NCBI RefSeq assembly: GCF_000003195.3
Contig: NC_012870.2
Span: forward strand, 48,858,967-48,922,966
Length of the DNA: 64,000 bases
Direction of reading: 5' to 3'
DNA from: Sorghum bicolor
Taxonomy: Eukaryota > Streptophyta > Magnoliopsida > Poales > Poaceae
Shown here: in pieces, positions 44,599 through 55,500 of the stretch
Position numbering within the stretch: the stretch's first letter is position 1
How the letters are laid out: every line of letters begins with the position of its first letter
The notes under the pieces: model-generated
Told to the model about the DNA's origin: nothing
The model's database searches: none
Seen by the model: the letters and a program-made list of their open reading frames with translations, nothing else
Translations under genes and position numbers: made by a program

Positions 44599-47500
44599 CT
44601 AGGGGTAGAATCGACGTAGCTGTTCGATGTTCCATGCGTTGGTGAAGACTGCCCCCTTTTCGTCCACCAATTTGTACGTTCCTGGCTTAAGGACCTCGGC
44701 CACCACATACGGGCCTTCCCAAGGTGGGGTTAGCTTGTGGTGTCCTTGGTTGCTTTGCCGGCGTCGTAGGACAAGGTCGCCTACGTTGAGGTCCCTCTTG
44801 CGCACGTGCTTGTCGTGGTAGCGTCGGAGTCTCTGCTGATATCTAGCAGAGTTGAGGAGGGCTATGTCTCGAGCCTCCTCGAGTTGGTCGACCGCGTTTT
44901 CTTGAGCTTCTTTGTTCGATTGCTCATTGTAAGCCTTGAGTCGAGGTGACCCATACTCGAGGTCTGTGGGGAGGATAGCCTCAGAGCCGTAGACCATAAA
45001 GAACGGGGTGTATTTGGTGGCCCTGCTCGGCGTTGTCCTTAGGCTCCATAGGACCGAGGAAAGCTCTTCGACCCATCTCTTGCCGAATTTCTTCAATCGA
45101 TTGTAGATCCTTGGCTTGAGTCCTTGCAAAATCATGCCGTTGGCACGCTCGACCTGGCCGTTAGTTCGAGGGTGGGCTACTGCGGACCAGTTCACACGGA
45201 TGTGATGCTGATCACAGAAATCCAAGAACTTTCTGCCAGTAAACTGGGTGCCGTTGTCGGTGATGATGACATTGGGGATCCCAAATCGATGGATGATGTC
45301 GGAGAAGAAGAGGACGGCCTGCTCGGAGCGGATGTTAGTGATGGGTCGAGCCTCGATCCATTTAGAGAACTTGTCAATAGCCACCAGCAAATGTGTATAC
45401 CCTCCTTTCGCCTTTTGTAGAGGCCCTACTAAGTCGAGCCCCCACACCGCAAACGGCCAGGTGATGGGGATCATCTGAAGAGCATGGGCGGGCAGGTGCG
45501 TCTGTTTGGCGTAGAATTGGCACCCGTGACACGAGCATACGAGCTCGACGGCATCCGCCACGGCCGTTGGCCAGTAAAAGCCTTGCCGAAAAGCGTTTCC
45601 TACAAGGGTCCGTGGGGCGGCGTGGTGGCCACAAGCCCCCGAGTGCAGGTCGTCGAGGAGTTTTCGGCCTTCCTCTATGGTGATGCAACGCTGTAAGATT
45701 CCCGTCGGGCTCCGTCGATATAGCTCGTTGTCTTCACCATAGATCACATATGATTTGGCCCGTCGAGCGATACGACGAGCTTCTGTCCTGTCTTCTGGCA
45801 ACTCACCGCGGATAAGGCAGTCGAGGAACGGTGTGCGCCAATCGAATGGTCGACCCGGTCGTCGTTCTATTTCCATCACCTCTTCCTCCATCAAGAGCGC
45901 ATCGACAGCATTGGTTGGTTGGGCGATGGTGGTATCGGCGCCAGCCCCCGTGCCTAGGTCGACGGATGGCTCGTGTAGATCCTTTGAGAATGCATCAGGC
46001 GGCACTGTGCCTCTGGTAGATGCAATCTTGGCGAGTTCGTCGGCTGCCTCGTTGTAGCGTCGAGCGACATGGACGAGCTCGAGGCCGTGGAATTTGTCTT
46101 CGAGTCGACGCACCTCCTTGCAGTATGCTTCCATTTTTGGGTCATGGCAACTCGAGGCTTTCATTACCTGGTCGATGACGAGTTGGGAGTCGCCTCGGAC
46201 GTCGAGGCGTCGGACTCCTAACTCAATAGCGATCTTGAGACCGTTGACGAGGGCCTCATATTCTGCGACATTGTTAGATGCGGCGAAATGAATCCTGATT
46301 ATGTACCTCATGTGGACGCCCAAGGGTGAGATGAACAGTAGGCCGGCCCCGGCCCCAGTTTTCATGAGTGACCCGTCGAAATACATTGTCCACAGCTCCG
46401 CCTGGACCTGAGTCGGGGGAAGCTGGGAGTCCGTCCATTCTGCGACGAAGTCTACCAGGGCTTGCGATTTGATGGCCTTTCGAGGCGCGTAAGTGAGAGT
46501 CTCGCTCATGAGCTCGACCGACCACTTCGCTATCCTTCCCGTGGCCTCCTTGCTCTGGATTATTTCGCCCAAAGGGAAAGAAGAGACCACCGTGATAGGA
46601 TGACCAAGGAAATAATGTTGTAATTTACGGCGGGCAAGGATTACGGCGTAGATCAGCTTCTGGATTTGGGGGTAACGCGCCTTGGTCTCCGAAAGCACCT
46701 CGCTGACGAAATAGACCGGCCTTTGGACTGGCAGCGCGTGACCCTCCTCTTGTCTTTCGACCACCACTGCCGCGCTGACGACCTGGGTCGTCGACGCGAC
46801 GTAGAGGAGCAGCGGTTCCGCAGGTTGAGGTGGAACCAGGACTGGTGCCGAAGTCAGCGTCTTTTTCAGCTTTTCAAGTGCTTCCTCGGCCTCGGGGGTC
46901 CAAGAAAAACGCTCGACCTTCTTCAGGAGTCGATATAATGGTAATGCCTTTTCTCCTAGTCTCGAGATGAAACGGCTCAGAGCCGCCAGGCACCCCGTGA
47001 CTCTCTGGACGCCCTTGATGTCTCGGATTGGCCCCATTTTCGTGATGGCCGAGACTTTCTTGGGGTTGGCCTCGATACCGCGCTGTGAAACAATGTATCC
47101 TAAGAGCATGCCTCGAGGCACGCCGAAAACGCACTTCTCGGGATTAAGCTTGATCCAGCTGGTGCGTAAGCAGCTGAAAGCAACCTCGAGGTCCTGGATC
47201 AGGTCTCCTCGTTGCTTTGACTTGACGACAATGTCGTCGACGTAGGCCTCGACCGTTGAACCTATATGTTCGCCAAATACGTGGAGCATGCAACGTTGAT
47301 ACGTGGCTCCCGCGTTTCGAAGCCCAAATGGCATGGTCACGTAGCAATACATCCCGAAAGGCGTGATGAAAGAGGTCGTGAGCTGGTCGGACTCTTTCAT
47401 TTTTATTTGGTGATAACCAGAATAAGCATCAAGGAAAGAAAGGGTTTCACATCCCGCGGTAGAATCGACAATTTGATCAATGCGTGGTAACGGAAAAGGA

Positions 47501-47826
47501 ACTTTCGGACATGCTTTATTCAAACTAGTATAATCGACACACATCCTCATTTTCCCATTCTTTTTCTTAACTAATACAGGGTTCGCTAACCAGTCAGGAT
47601 GATGAACCTCCTTGATGAATCCGGCCGTCAAAAGCTTGTGGACTTCCTCGCCAATGATCTTGCGCTTTTCCTCGTCGAATCGGCGCAACCGCTGCTTCAC
47701 TGGCTTGGAACCGGCTCGAATCTCCAAGGAGTGCTCGGCGACTTCCCTCGGTATGCCCGGCATATCCGAGGGACTCCATGCAAACATATCAGCATTCGCA
47801 CGGAGAAAGTCGACGAGCACGGCTTC
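44599..47826 (-). CDS. Element 4 pol: RT-RNase H-integrase
   Basis: On the - strand the frame continues in phase after TAG 47829-47827 and ends at 44599. Counting from codon GTG 47820 (1073 residues): RT with CVDYTSLNK (94-102), FLDAYSGYHQI (129-139) and catalytic YVDD (193-196); RNase H with YFDGSL (Asp482), Glu521 and Asp544; integrase zinc finger with H-H-C-C (HSGACGHH, CSCHGC); DDE at Asp796 (GLDLVGP), Asp855 (TDNGTQF) and Glu891 (NGQVERANG), with 35 residues between the last two. The tail has GDLVLRR and ends EQLRRFYP, without a chromodomain. All catalytic residues are present. RT and RNase H copy the RNA to DNA and integrase inserts it. Confidence 0.93.
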   Translation of the reverse strand, partial: EAVLVDFLRANADMFAWSPSDMPGIPREVAEHSLEIRAGSKPVKQRLRRFDEEKRKIIGEEVHKLLTAGFIKEVHHPDWLANPVLVKKKNGKMRMCVDYTSLNKACPKVPFPLPRIDQIVDSTAGCETLSFLDAYSGYHQIKMKESDQLTTSFITPFGMYCYVTMPFGLRNAGATYQRCMLHVFGEHIGSTVEAYVDDIVVKSKQRGDLIQDLEVAFSCLRTSWIKLNPEKCVFGVPRGMLLGYIVSQRGIEANPKKVSAITKMGPIRDIKGVQRVTGCLAALSRFISRLGEKALPLYRLLKKVERFSWTPEAEEALEKLKKTLTSAPVLVPPQPAEPLLLYVASTTQVVSAAVVVERQEEGHALPVQRPVYFVSEVLSETKARYPQIQKLIYAVILARRKLQHYFLGHPITVVSSFPLGEIIQSKEATGRIAKWSVELMSETLTYAPRKAIKSQALVDFVAEWTDSQLPPTQVQAELWTMYFDGSLMKTGAGAGLLFISPLGVHMRYIIRIHFAASNNVAEYEALVNGLKIAIELGVRRLDVRGDSQLVIDQVMKASSCHDPKMEAYCKEVRRLEDKFHGLELVHVARRYNEAADELAKIASTRGTVPPDAFSKDLHEPSVDLGTGAGADTTIAQPTNAVDALLMEEEVMEIERRPGRPFDWRTPFLDCLIRGELPEDRTEARRIARRAKSYVIYGEDNELYRRSPTGILQRCITIEEGRKLLDDLHSGACGHHAAPRTLVGNAFRQGFYWPTAVADAVELVCSCHGCQFYAKQTHLPAHALQMIPITWPFAVWGLDLVGPLQKAKGGYTHLLVAIDKFSKWIEARPITNIRSEQAVLFFSDIIHRFGIPNVIITDNGTQFTGRKFLDFCDQHHIRVNWSAVAHPRTNGQVERANGMILQGLKPRIYNRLKKFGKRWVEELSSVLWSLRTTPSRATKYTPFFMVYGSEAILPTDLEYGSPRLKAYNEQSNKEAQENAVDQLEEARDIALLNSARYQQRLRRYHDKHVRKRDLNVGDLVLRRRQSNQGHHKLTPPWEGPYVVAEVLKPGTYKLVDEKGAVFTNAWNIEQLRRFYP

Positions 47827-48612
47827 CTATTTGGGGTCGAGGTCGGTGCTGATTGTCAGCACCTTGCCGTCGGAGTTGTTGGGGTCCAGCGGGATCTTCT
47901 TAGTACCTTCCACCGCCTCGAAGCTGCCCGCATGACGTTTAGGTTCTGGAGCCTCAGCGGCCATGGCTTCGAGCTTCGCAACGAGCTCGGTGGAGCTCTC
48001 GACCGCCTCCCCGTACTCGACGCACTCGACGTCGCACTCGTACGCGTGCTCGAAGGAAGAACTGATGGTGATGACGCCTTTGGGACCAGGCATCTTCAGC
48101 TTCAAGTATGTGTAGTTGGGTATAGCCATGAACTTGGCGTAGCCCGGGCGTCCGATGATGGCGTGGTACGTGCCTCGGAACCCAACCACCTCAAAGGTGA
48201 GGGTCTCCTTCCTGAAGTTGGCCGCCGTGCCGAAGCAGACCGGTAGGTCGATTCGACCTACTGGCAGTGCCTTTTTCCCTGGTACGACGCCATGGAAGCC
48301 GCCGGCGCTTGGCTGGAGGCGTCCTCTATCGATGCCGAGGAGATTGAGGGTCTCGAGGTAGATGATGTTGAGGCTGCTGCCGCCGTCCATCAGCACTTTC
48401 GAGAGTCGGGTGTTGACGATGATGGGGTCGACGACGAGCGGGTAGACGCCTGGGGCGATCACCTTGTCGGGGTGATCTTCTCGGTCGAAGGTGATGGGAG
48501 TGCTTGACCAGCTAAGATACTGGGGCACTGCCATCCTTGCTGCAAAGACTTCGCGACGCTCCCTCTTGCGCTGCCTCGCGGTCAACTGAGTCGAAGGCCC
48601 GCCATAGATCAT
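47827..48612 (-). CDS. Element 4 protease segment
   Basis: A 261-codon open frame between gag and RT on the - strand. The catalytic loop is KVLMDGGSSLNIIYLETL, with the DGG version seen in element 3, followed by HAIIGRPGYAKFMAIPNYTY. It overlaps the gag stop by ATGA (48612-48609). Homologous coding sequence in this frame extends back to an A5 run at 48653-48649, where gag leaves this frame. The segment ends LDPK-TAG (47829-47827), and RT follows in the same frame. Confidence 0.88.
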   Translation of the reverse strand: MIYGGPSTQLTARQRKRERREVFAARMAVPQYLSWSSTPITFDREDHPDKVIAPGVYPLVVDPIIVNTRLSKVLMDGGSSLNIIYLETLNLLGIDRGRLQPSAGGFHGVVPGKKALPVGRIDLPVCFGTAANFRKETLTFEVVGFRGTYHAIIGRPGYAKFMAIPNYTYLKLKMPGPKGVITISSSFEHAYECDVECVEYGEAVESSTELVAKLEAMAAEAPEPKRHAGSFEAVEGTKKIPLDPNNSDGKVLTISTDLDPK

Positions 48613-50978
48613 GTAGCAGTCGTGGACGGCGGGGAAGCCGTCGTCATCTTTTTGTCCTCCTTGCCGCCAGCCTTCTCCTTCTTGGAGTCATCACGCGCAT
48701 CTTTTTTAAGCCCCTGACTGTCGAAATGCTTTCTCAGCATGCGACAATCCTTGAGTTTGTGGTTAGCGCCTCCCTTAAGGTAAGGGCACGGCTCCTCCAA
48801 CATCTTGTCGAAGATGCCTCCCTCCGGAGGGCCTCGCGGCTTCTTTCGATCCATCGTGGCGACGAGGTCGTCACCCGAATCTCCCTGGTGGAACTGCCGT
48901 ACTTTCTGTTTCTTTTTATTTTTCTTGAGGCCTCGACTGGAAGTCCCTTCTTCATCGACGGGCTGCTTGCCTTTTCTTCCTTCTGAGCTGAAGAAAGCGC
49001 CGACTGCCTCCTCCCCTGCCGCGTAGTTAGCTACTACGTCCATCAGCTCGTCGACGGTCTGAGGTCGATTGCGGCCTAATTCCCGCACCAAGTCTCGACT
49101 GGTGGTGCCCGAGACAAACGCCAAGATGACGTCGTGGTCGGGGATGTGTGGCAACTCAGTGCGTTGCTTCGAGAAGCGTCGAGCGTACTCCCGAAGAGTC
49201 TCTCCTGACTTCTGCTTGCATTTGCTGAGGTCCCACGAGTTCCCTGGCCGTATATAGGTCCCTTGGAAGTTACCCTCGAAGACTCTGACCAGGTCAACCC
49301 AGTTGTGAATCTGATTGGCTGGGAGTTCCTCGAGCCATCGACGGGCGGTGTCGGAGAGGAAAAGGGGTAGTTGTCGGATGATGGCTCGATCATCCCCCCG
49401 AGCGCCGCCTAGCTGACAAGCCAGCCTGAAATCGGCCAGCCATAGCTCTGGCTTGGTTTCTCCATTGTACTTCGCGATGCTGGTTGGGGGTCGGAATGGA
49501 CTAGGCAGGGGCGTGCTGCGAATCGCCCTGCTGAACACCCGCGGGCCCGGTGGCTCGGGGGCCACCCGGTCCTCGTCGCTGTCGTACCTCCCACCGCGAT
49601 GCGCGCTATAACCACGTTCTTCCGCGTCTCCGTGCCGTCGGCGTCTATTTTCTTTGACGTCGTGTCGCGCGTCGTGTCGACGTTGATTGTCGGCAGGGAG
49701 GATGAGAGCGGTCTTTCTGCCTCGAGGGGGAGGTTGTTGCTGGACAGACACCTCCTCTTCGATTAGAGGCTGTTCGTCGCGCTTCTCTGTGGCAGCTCCT
49801 CGTCGTCGAGATGCCGAACTTTTGGCTTGTTGAACTGCTGCCACCTGGAGCAATGTCTGAACTTCATCTCGAATTCGTCGGGCCTGGGAATTTGATGGTT
49901 CTGGCATGTTACGCAGCAGCATCGTCGCTGCCACTACATTCTGGCTTGCTCGAGGGAAACGGCCGACAGGTTGCTCCGCCTCCGTGTCACCGACGATCTG
50001 TCGATGTACCTCTCGAGCGCGTCTGCGGACACTTCCGCCTGGCGGGTAGGGCAGGTCTTGTTCGAGGATTTGCTCGAGCAGGACGAGGCGCTCGCGATCT
50101 TCGTCGAGCTTCATCTTGAGCTCCCGCAGCTGCGCGAGCTGCGCAGTTCTATCTTCCTGAGGAAGAGGGTCGAACCGTCCATCGTTCCCAGGCGTCCTGG
50201 GGTCTTCTTGCGCCGCGGGGGCTCGTCCACCCGCAACAGCATCCCGTGTCTCGTCGATGGTTTCTGCCGCCCCGTCGAGGTGATAGCATTCCCTCGTAGG
50301 GTCATAGCTGTCTGTCTCGGAGTCGGAGTCCGGCTCGGCAGCGTGGAAACATTCACGTCCTTCCTCCAGCCATCGTTGCCTGAGGGAGGTGATCGAGTAT
50401 CGTCCGGGGCCTAGACGGCGGAGGCCCCGTACTCGGGAAAGGTCCGGCAGTTCGGACGTCGGCTGCCGCTCTTCGGAACTACGTGGGATGACCATTGGTC
50501 TTTCCACGTATGTCTGAGCGTTTGGGCATATCGTCTTGGCGAGCGATGCCGCGGCGTTGTCCAATCCGAACGGCAGTGCCGCCCTTGGAGAGAACAACCC
50601 GCGTGGAGGTAGCCTAGCTGCGGTGGGGGAGGGTGCGCGAGACGCGTCTCCCCCCGTCGTCGCGTGGTGCTGAGTCGTCGCGCTTGTTGCTCGGTCACAC
50701 GGTGTTGCCGACCCGTGGCCCGCATCCTGCCTTGCACGAGTTGTTGGTCGTGCCGAAGCAAGGGGGCCGCGGTGGTGCTGCCCGCGCCTCTTCTTAGGCG
50801 GGGAGGCGTGGTGGTGAGGGCGTCTTGGAGCCTTCAACCGTGCTGGCGTAACGCGGACTCCTCCTGGTCCTTTGACCGAGAGCAAGATCATGTCGTAGCC
50901 GAAGCCCGTAGACATGAACTCGAGACTCCCAAACCAAATCACCGTGGAGTGCGGAAGCGGCGAGGCAGGAGTAGCCAT
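48609..50978 (-). CDS. Element 4 gag
   Basis: 789 codons from ATG 50978 to TGA 48609 on the - strand; an earlier in-frame ATG at 51065 lies within the LTR and is not credible. The N-terminal 450 residues are low-complexity and charged. Then comes the retrotransposon gag domain with YNGETKPELWLADFRLACQL, SDTARRWLEELPANQIHNW and GETLREYARRFSKQRTELP. The C-terminus is basic, with the knuckle-like CPYLKGGANHKLKDC. The last 12 or so codons are out of frame relative to the conserved gag-protease joint, because of the A5 run at 48653-48649. Gag forms the capsid. Confidence 0.88.
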   Translation of the reverse strand: MATPASPLPHSTVIWFGSLEFMSTGFGYDMILLSVKGPGGVRVTPARLKAPRRPHHHASPPKKRRGQHHRGPLASARPTTRARQDAGHGSATPCDRATSATTQHHATTGGDASRAPSPTAARLPPRGLFSPRAALPFGLDNAAASLAKTICPNAQTYVERPMVIPRSSEERQPTSELPDLSRVRGLRRLGPGRYSITSLRQRWLEEGRECFHAAEPDSDSETDSYDPTRECYHLDGAAETIDETRDAVAGGRAPAAQEDPRTPGNDGRFDPLPQEDRTAQLAQLRELKMKLDEDRERLVLLEQILEQDLPYPPGGSVRRRAREVHRQIVGDTEAEQPVGRFPRASQNVVAATMLLRNMPEPSNSQARRIRDEVQTLLQVAAVQQAKSSASRRRGAATEKRDEQPLIEEEVSVQQQPPPRGRKTALILPADNQRRHDARHDVKENRRRRHGDAEERGYSAHRGGRYDSDEDRVAPEPPGPRVFSRAIRSTPLPSPFRPPTSIAKYNGETKPELWLADFRLACQLGGARGDDRAIIRQLPLFLSDTARRWLEELPANQIHNWVDLVRVFEGNFQGTYIRPGNSWDLSKCKQKSGETLREYARRFSKQRTELPHIPDHDVILAFVSGTTSRDLVRELGRNRPQTVDELMDVVANYAAGEEAVGAFFSSEGRKGKQPVDEEGTSSRGLKKNKKKQKVRQFHQGDSGDDLVATMDRKKPRGPPEGGIFDKMLEEPCPYLKGGANHKLKDCRMLRKHFDSQGLKKDARDDSKKEKAGGKEDKKMTTASPPSTTAT

Positions 50979-51014
50979 CCGGAAAGTGGTGGGAAATCGG
51001 TGAAAAACACGCAG

Positions 51015-51034
51015 GACCCCTACCTGGCGCGCCA
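51015..51034 (-). other. Primer-binding site of element 4
   Basis: On the - strand TGGCGCGCCAGGTAGGGGTC starts two bases inside the LTR at 51037. It is nearly the same as in element 3. Confidence 0.85.
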
Positions 51035-51036
51035 AC

Positions 51037-52081
51037 TGTCGGTGTTTTTTCCCCGGGGGGGTCACACCAACGAGTAAATTTGTATGCGTGCTCCCCTTTC
51101 CGGATGGTGATGCAAGAAGACACAGAGATTTATCCTGGTTCGGGCGAGAGAAGGCCCTACGTCCAGCGGGGGGAGAGAGTTCGTATTATCTTGCACCTAA
51201 GTGCTTGTACAGGGGCGAATACAAGCGTGGAATGAAATGTGTCGCTCTACTACGTGTGTGTGGGTTCTTGTGTTGTGATGTCCCCCTCTTCTATTCCTGA
51301 GTCCCTCCTTTTATAGCTCCAAGGAGAGTCACAGGGTACATGCATAGATGTTAGAGTAGGGATCGATAGCCGCATGGAGCGCTGACCTACTCGAGGCTTC
51401 CGTACGGCATGGCCTCGAGCCGTCCCATCTTGATAGCTCGGTGATGATTGCGCGTGCTCCTGTATTCTGCCCCGCCAGCCGCCTTGTGCTGGTTCTGAGG
51501 TTGCATGCTTGTACGGTATGGTGGCGGATCCGGCGGAGCAGCTGTGGTGTTGTCAGTCGACGCCCGACTTGTCCCTGGGAAGGGACCTTGTTCGGTCGAG
51601 GGTCGGGCGCCGCGTAATAAGCTGATATCCGGAGCGCTGACCTTGGGTGTACCGAGGGGGTCCCGATTAGACGTTCCATCCTCGTTTCCTGCGTCCTGAC
51701 ACACCCTGGGTCGTTCGGTGGGAAGGCTGCAAAAAGAACGATGGGACAGAGGCTTGTTCCCTATCACGCCTTCCGTGACCCGTGTGTTAGGTGGGAAACG
51801 TCAGATGCATTTAATGCTCCCGCCCGCGTGCGCGCGTCAGGCGGCGGACAGTGTCCTGACGCTCGACGTCTCTCGGTTCGCTCGAGCCCGCTTCCGTCTT
51901 CGACGGTAGTCGTTGCTCGAGCCCTGACCGATTCGCTCGACGCTATTTCCGTATTCGAGGCTGCGACCGTCGATGGCGGCGCGTAAGTAAGATTAAAGCG
52001 TCGAATTGGGGGTCCCAACCTTCGTACGGGCAATCTCATAATGCGCATCGCTGAGGGTACCCCTTACCGATACCCTCGACA
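51037..52081 (-). repeat. Element 4 5' LTR
   Basis: A 1045-bp LTR that drives gag-pol on the - strand. TATA box TATAAAA at 51315-51309 on the - strand (context AGCTATAAAAGGAGG). It is followed outward by the ACACC duplication. Confidence 0.95.
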
Positions 52082-52086
52082 ACACC

Positions 52087-54610
52087 TCTCTGTGCTACGG
52101 CAACAAGGTAGGCCGTGTTGTGTGTTTGTGTGGACTGGGTGAGTGCGGGGTCGAGGATGTGGGTTTGTGGGCAGACCCTAATGGCCAAATTCTATGTTTT
52201 CTCTTATTGTTATTTTGACCTCAAAAATCATAACAAAAATTATTATATAAACAATTCATATTCATATTGTTTAAATCTTGATAAAATCAAATTGTCTCCC
52301 ACCTTCCCCCACACACCCCAAAAATTAGTAAACCTTAACTTGGTCTTGCATAAAATCTAGTGAGCCCAAAACTACAAAACCCCTATGTTGTTGTCACACA
52401 GTCCACAACACATTGTAATGGTGATGGGGTCTCTAATCTTACGTTAGCTTCAAGATAAATATCGATTTGGGCGGAGAGCGACACACATTTTGGCTTTAGA
52501 TGACAAAGACCCGAACCATACAACCTTTAGCACCATGTCTCCTCTAATTCTCGACCATGTCACAATATAGATGACCTCGCTAAGAAGGCTAATCCCTGTT
52601 GCAAATCGAAGAATATAAGCAAGAACGAAATAAAACGTAACTCCAGTAAAGTGACAATTTGTGGTTGTATGATTAAGATCTCAAAGTGGGGTTTCACAAA
52701 CTGAGATAACGGTAATATTGATGTTTTACCATTGATAGCCTTCCACGGGGGTATCTGGGACATTTGTTCGGACTTCGGCATGTGTAGATAGTCAATTTAT
52801 ATTACTTTGGGCTCTCTAAATTGAATTTGAGTAATAGCATTTACGTCTACTTTGGTGTTAGCCTTTTGTGTTGGATTGATCGTATTGTGTGTTCAATTAT
52901 GATCCCTTACATGGGGTGCTCATGACCTCTCTGTATAGGGAAGAAGACTATGAAGTAGTTACAATCCAAGTTGAATCCTTAGAAGATGTACTGATTATGT
53001 TACAGATGATATTTCCTATTAGGAATCCGGCGTATTCTACTTAGATTAAGCGTCGTCTAGAGTCGCACCTCTACTCCTTTACTTATGGGCTGTGCCACGG
53101 GCCATTGCAAGTATTGTATTGATGGAGACCCAGTAATTCCCATATCAACAAGCCCTAGAGCATTTCATGGTTAAACTCGAAAGCCTCCTTGTTGAGTCTA
53201 GTCTTTTTAGGTGGAAAAATCCTAGTCTGAGATATTTTGAAGTAAAACCTTAAAGTGATCTCTTTTGAAAAAATCTTTGAGTGATATGCGCTTTTTGGAC
53301 AAAAAATGTGCACTCACTGAGTGTAGACCTAGAGCCTCTTGCTATTTGGAACAAAAATTTGGAGGGTCTTTGAAGATTCCTGGTTGAAGAACTGGAAATC
53401 TCTTGTGAGGATACATATTCTACAACCCCCAAGCCTATATCCGGGTTCTTGTTCCAAAAAGAAATGGAAGAGAGGGTCCTTTTGTCATATACACAGGGAG
53501 CTAATGCTTTTTAATGCTTGACTGCTTGCCAGATGTAGTTGGTAGTTTGTAATTGGTTGTTGTGTTGTTAAGGTTGAATGGTCACAGGTTGAGTAGTGTT
53601 GGAATATTCCCTTGAATATAATGCATTGTGACTTCATGTGCGGTTCTTTTACTTGTACTCTTTCTCTAGTAATTATCAGCTTTCGCAGTCGGTAGACTTG
53701 GTGTATGAACACCACTTCTTGGTGTATAAATACTCTCCTAGTGAGCTTGTGGTGAGCTAGTGAAGTATTGGTGTTGAGCTTGGTACATTATCCATGGATA
53801 TGCTTCTCTGTGAAGTAGAGCAGCCTCTATGCATTTGTGGAAAATATTGTAGAGCTTGTAGCAAATGGAAGAGGTCTTTTGATAAAGATTAGTGGCAAAC
53901 TAATCTCTTAGTGGTATTACGCCAAGTAGTTTTTTCCGGTAGATGGAAGAAGTCTTGTGATGTGTGATGCGTTCCATTATACATAAGTACTTGATCCACT
54001 CATCCATCCGCCTTGCAAGTGTTTGTTGTAGATCAGCATTTCATCCAAGATCACATTGGAGTTGGGGGTTTGGGTAGATTGGTTCCTAGCTCAAGTAGTC
54101 CTATGTTTCTGTGGTGCTTACACCAACCATGGATGCATTGCGCTCTTCATTTGAGGAAAATAGTGTAGCTAGGTTGAGTGTGTTCTGCGCTATAGCAACT
54201 AGGAACCCTACTATACTATAGTCTATAGGATATTTGAATTTCACTAGGTTTCTTGTTGATTGCTTGTACTGAGTTTGACAGGTCTTGTAAAATATGTAAT
54301 CTTGTTCTCTTTAGGGTATTTGAAATAAAAAAAACTTTGTTCCTTGGCATTGTTGCCTTTTTATGCCCATCTGGGTTGTTCTTAGTGTTACCAAGGTTGT
54401 TTCTCATAGTTGGGTCCTCTTTGAGCAATTTAGGTTCTTATTCTTCTATGGATGGATAAGCTTAAAATCTTCCCATTGCATTGCTCCACGTCAAAAGGAG
54501 ACGTCGTTGATTCAGTTGCATCAAGCAGTTAATGCGAAAATGTTGGACATCAAACCATCACGATATGTGCGGTATCCAATAGGCCGCGTGGTTTGTGTTT
54601 TTTCCTTTAT
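52087..54610. other. Unassigned intergenic or degenerate repeat sequence
   Basis: AT-rich sequence with no ORF carrying a recognisable domain. One stretch (53598 to about 53800) looks LTR-like: it starts TGTTGGAATATTCCC and has TATAAATACTCTCC at about 53726. I see no partner copy, primer site or target duplication. The rest shows nothing I can name. Confidence 0.35.
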
Positions 54611-54746
54611 ATAATGATCTCCTTTCCCTTAATTATCTTCACTTGCTCTTGTTTTGCGTCTCTCAGAAGCACAAAACCTATCTTTGCTTTCCAATGATCC
54701 GCTGCCATCGTCTTTTTCACTACCCCCCACCACCACTCGTTGGTTT

Positions 54747-55060
54747 ATGGGTGGAGCAAGCAGCTCGAGGATGGCGGCTAACAAGAAGAAGTCCGTCAAG
54801 GTGGACAAGGAAAAGTCTCTCGAGGTGATAGAGAACCAAGAGTTCATTGCCATGAGGCCTGCGGAGAAGGTCTGGCCTGCCCTAACTATCAAGGAGGATC
54901 AGCTGAATAGAAGGAGCTAACTAATGAAGGCTAGCTCTAGGAGAAAGAACTTGCCGAGTGGAGAGCCCCCGAGGAGCATCGGGTTCCTGCCCTCAACCCC
55001 AGTGAGATTGTTCTTTTTGTAGCTTTTGTTTGTGCTAGCCAGTACGTGAAACTGAGATTT
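54747..55060 (+). pseudogene. PF04195-type gene fragment
   Basis: The first exon start of a gene like the antisense genes of elements 3 and 4. ATG 54747 is followed by a Lys-rich start (MAANKKKSVKVDKEKSLEVI). After a frame break near 54915, ELAEWRAPEEHRVPALNPSE and IVLFVAFV appear, comparable to GGWRAPEGESFPDP and IVVFEDFV in element 3. A TATA-like TTTATATAATG lies at about 54605-54615, about 135 bp upstream. No remaining domain follows. It is a relic of another, mostly lost, element. Confidence 0.65.
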
Positions 55061-55260
55061 GAACATACTTGGTTGTTTATGATCTCGACATTATGCTTTT
55101 GTTATGATAAATTTGGAAGGTGACATTGTTTCGAAAACTATTCCACTTTTCAAAAACCCAAGGAAACATGTTAGCCAATAGCACATATCATACTTGTGTA
55201 AAGAATGTGTTGGAATAACCTTCATGTATAGTTTTACATCTTGGGATGGTATGCTCATGA

Positions 55261-55500
55261 TTTATTTTTATCTGAAAGTTTTGCTTGAGGACGAGCAAAG
55301 AGCTAAGTGTTGGGGCTTATTGGCGGTCCATAACTCACATTTCTAACTACCAATTATCACATGAAATGAACCAATATGGTAACAAACTTCAAAGGTATAT
55401 TATAACTAACAAATTCCACAAGTTTTGGTGATTGCTCATTTGCAGGAGGGCATTTATGGATTATTCAGACAATATACTACTTTGACATTAATGGTTGTTG
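55261..55500 (+). mobile_element. Athila-type 3' end remnant (purine tract and truncated LTR)
   Basis: TTGCTTGAGGACGAGCAAAG (55282 onward), then GTGTTGGGGCT, parallels the purine-tract region of element 2. At 55318 TATTGGCGGTCC starts a diverged LTR, with CCACAAGTTTTGGTGATTGC matching the element 2 LTR further in. It is cut off near 55500. Confidence 0.55.

Larger units (their letters stand above)
37782..52081 (-). mobile_element. Element 4: young Tat-type Ty3/gypsy retrotransposon, nearly complete
   Basis: Two 1045-bp LTRs (37782-38826 and 51037-52081), TGTCGGTG to CCTCGACA, flanked by the perfect repeat ACACC (37777-37781, 52082-52086). Total 14.3 kb. On the - strand: primer site, gag, protease, RT-RNase H-integrase with all catalytic residues. 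On the + strand, between integrase and the 3' LTR: a six-exon antisense gene. By eye the LTRs differ at one base (T 38049 versus C 51304), so insertion is very recent. Possible blocks to autonomy are a one-base frame break between gag and protease and an in-frame TAG between protease and RT; both could instead be translational control. Confidence 0.95.

Noticed and set aside
53598..53800. A complete Ty1/copia LTR
   Set aside because: Only a TGTTGG start and a TATA box are visible; no end, partner or primer site could be found, so it is kept as unassigned sequence.
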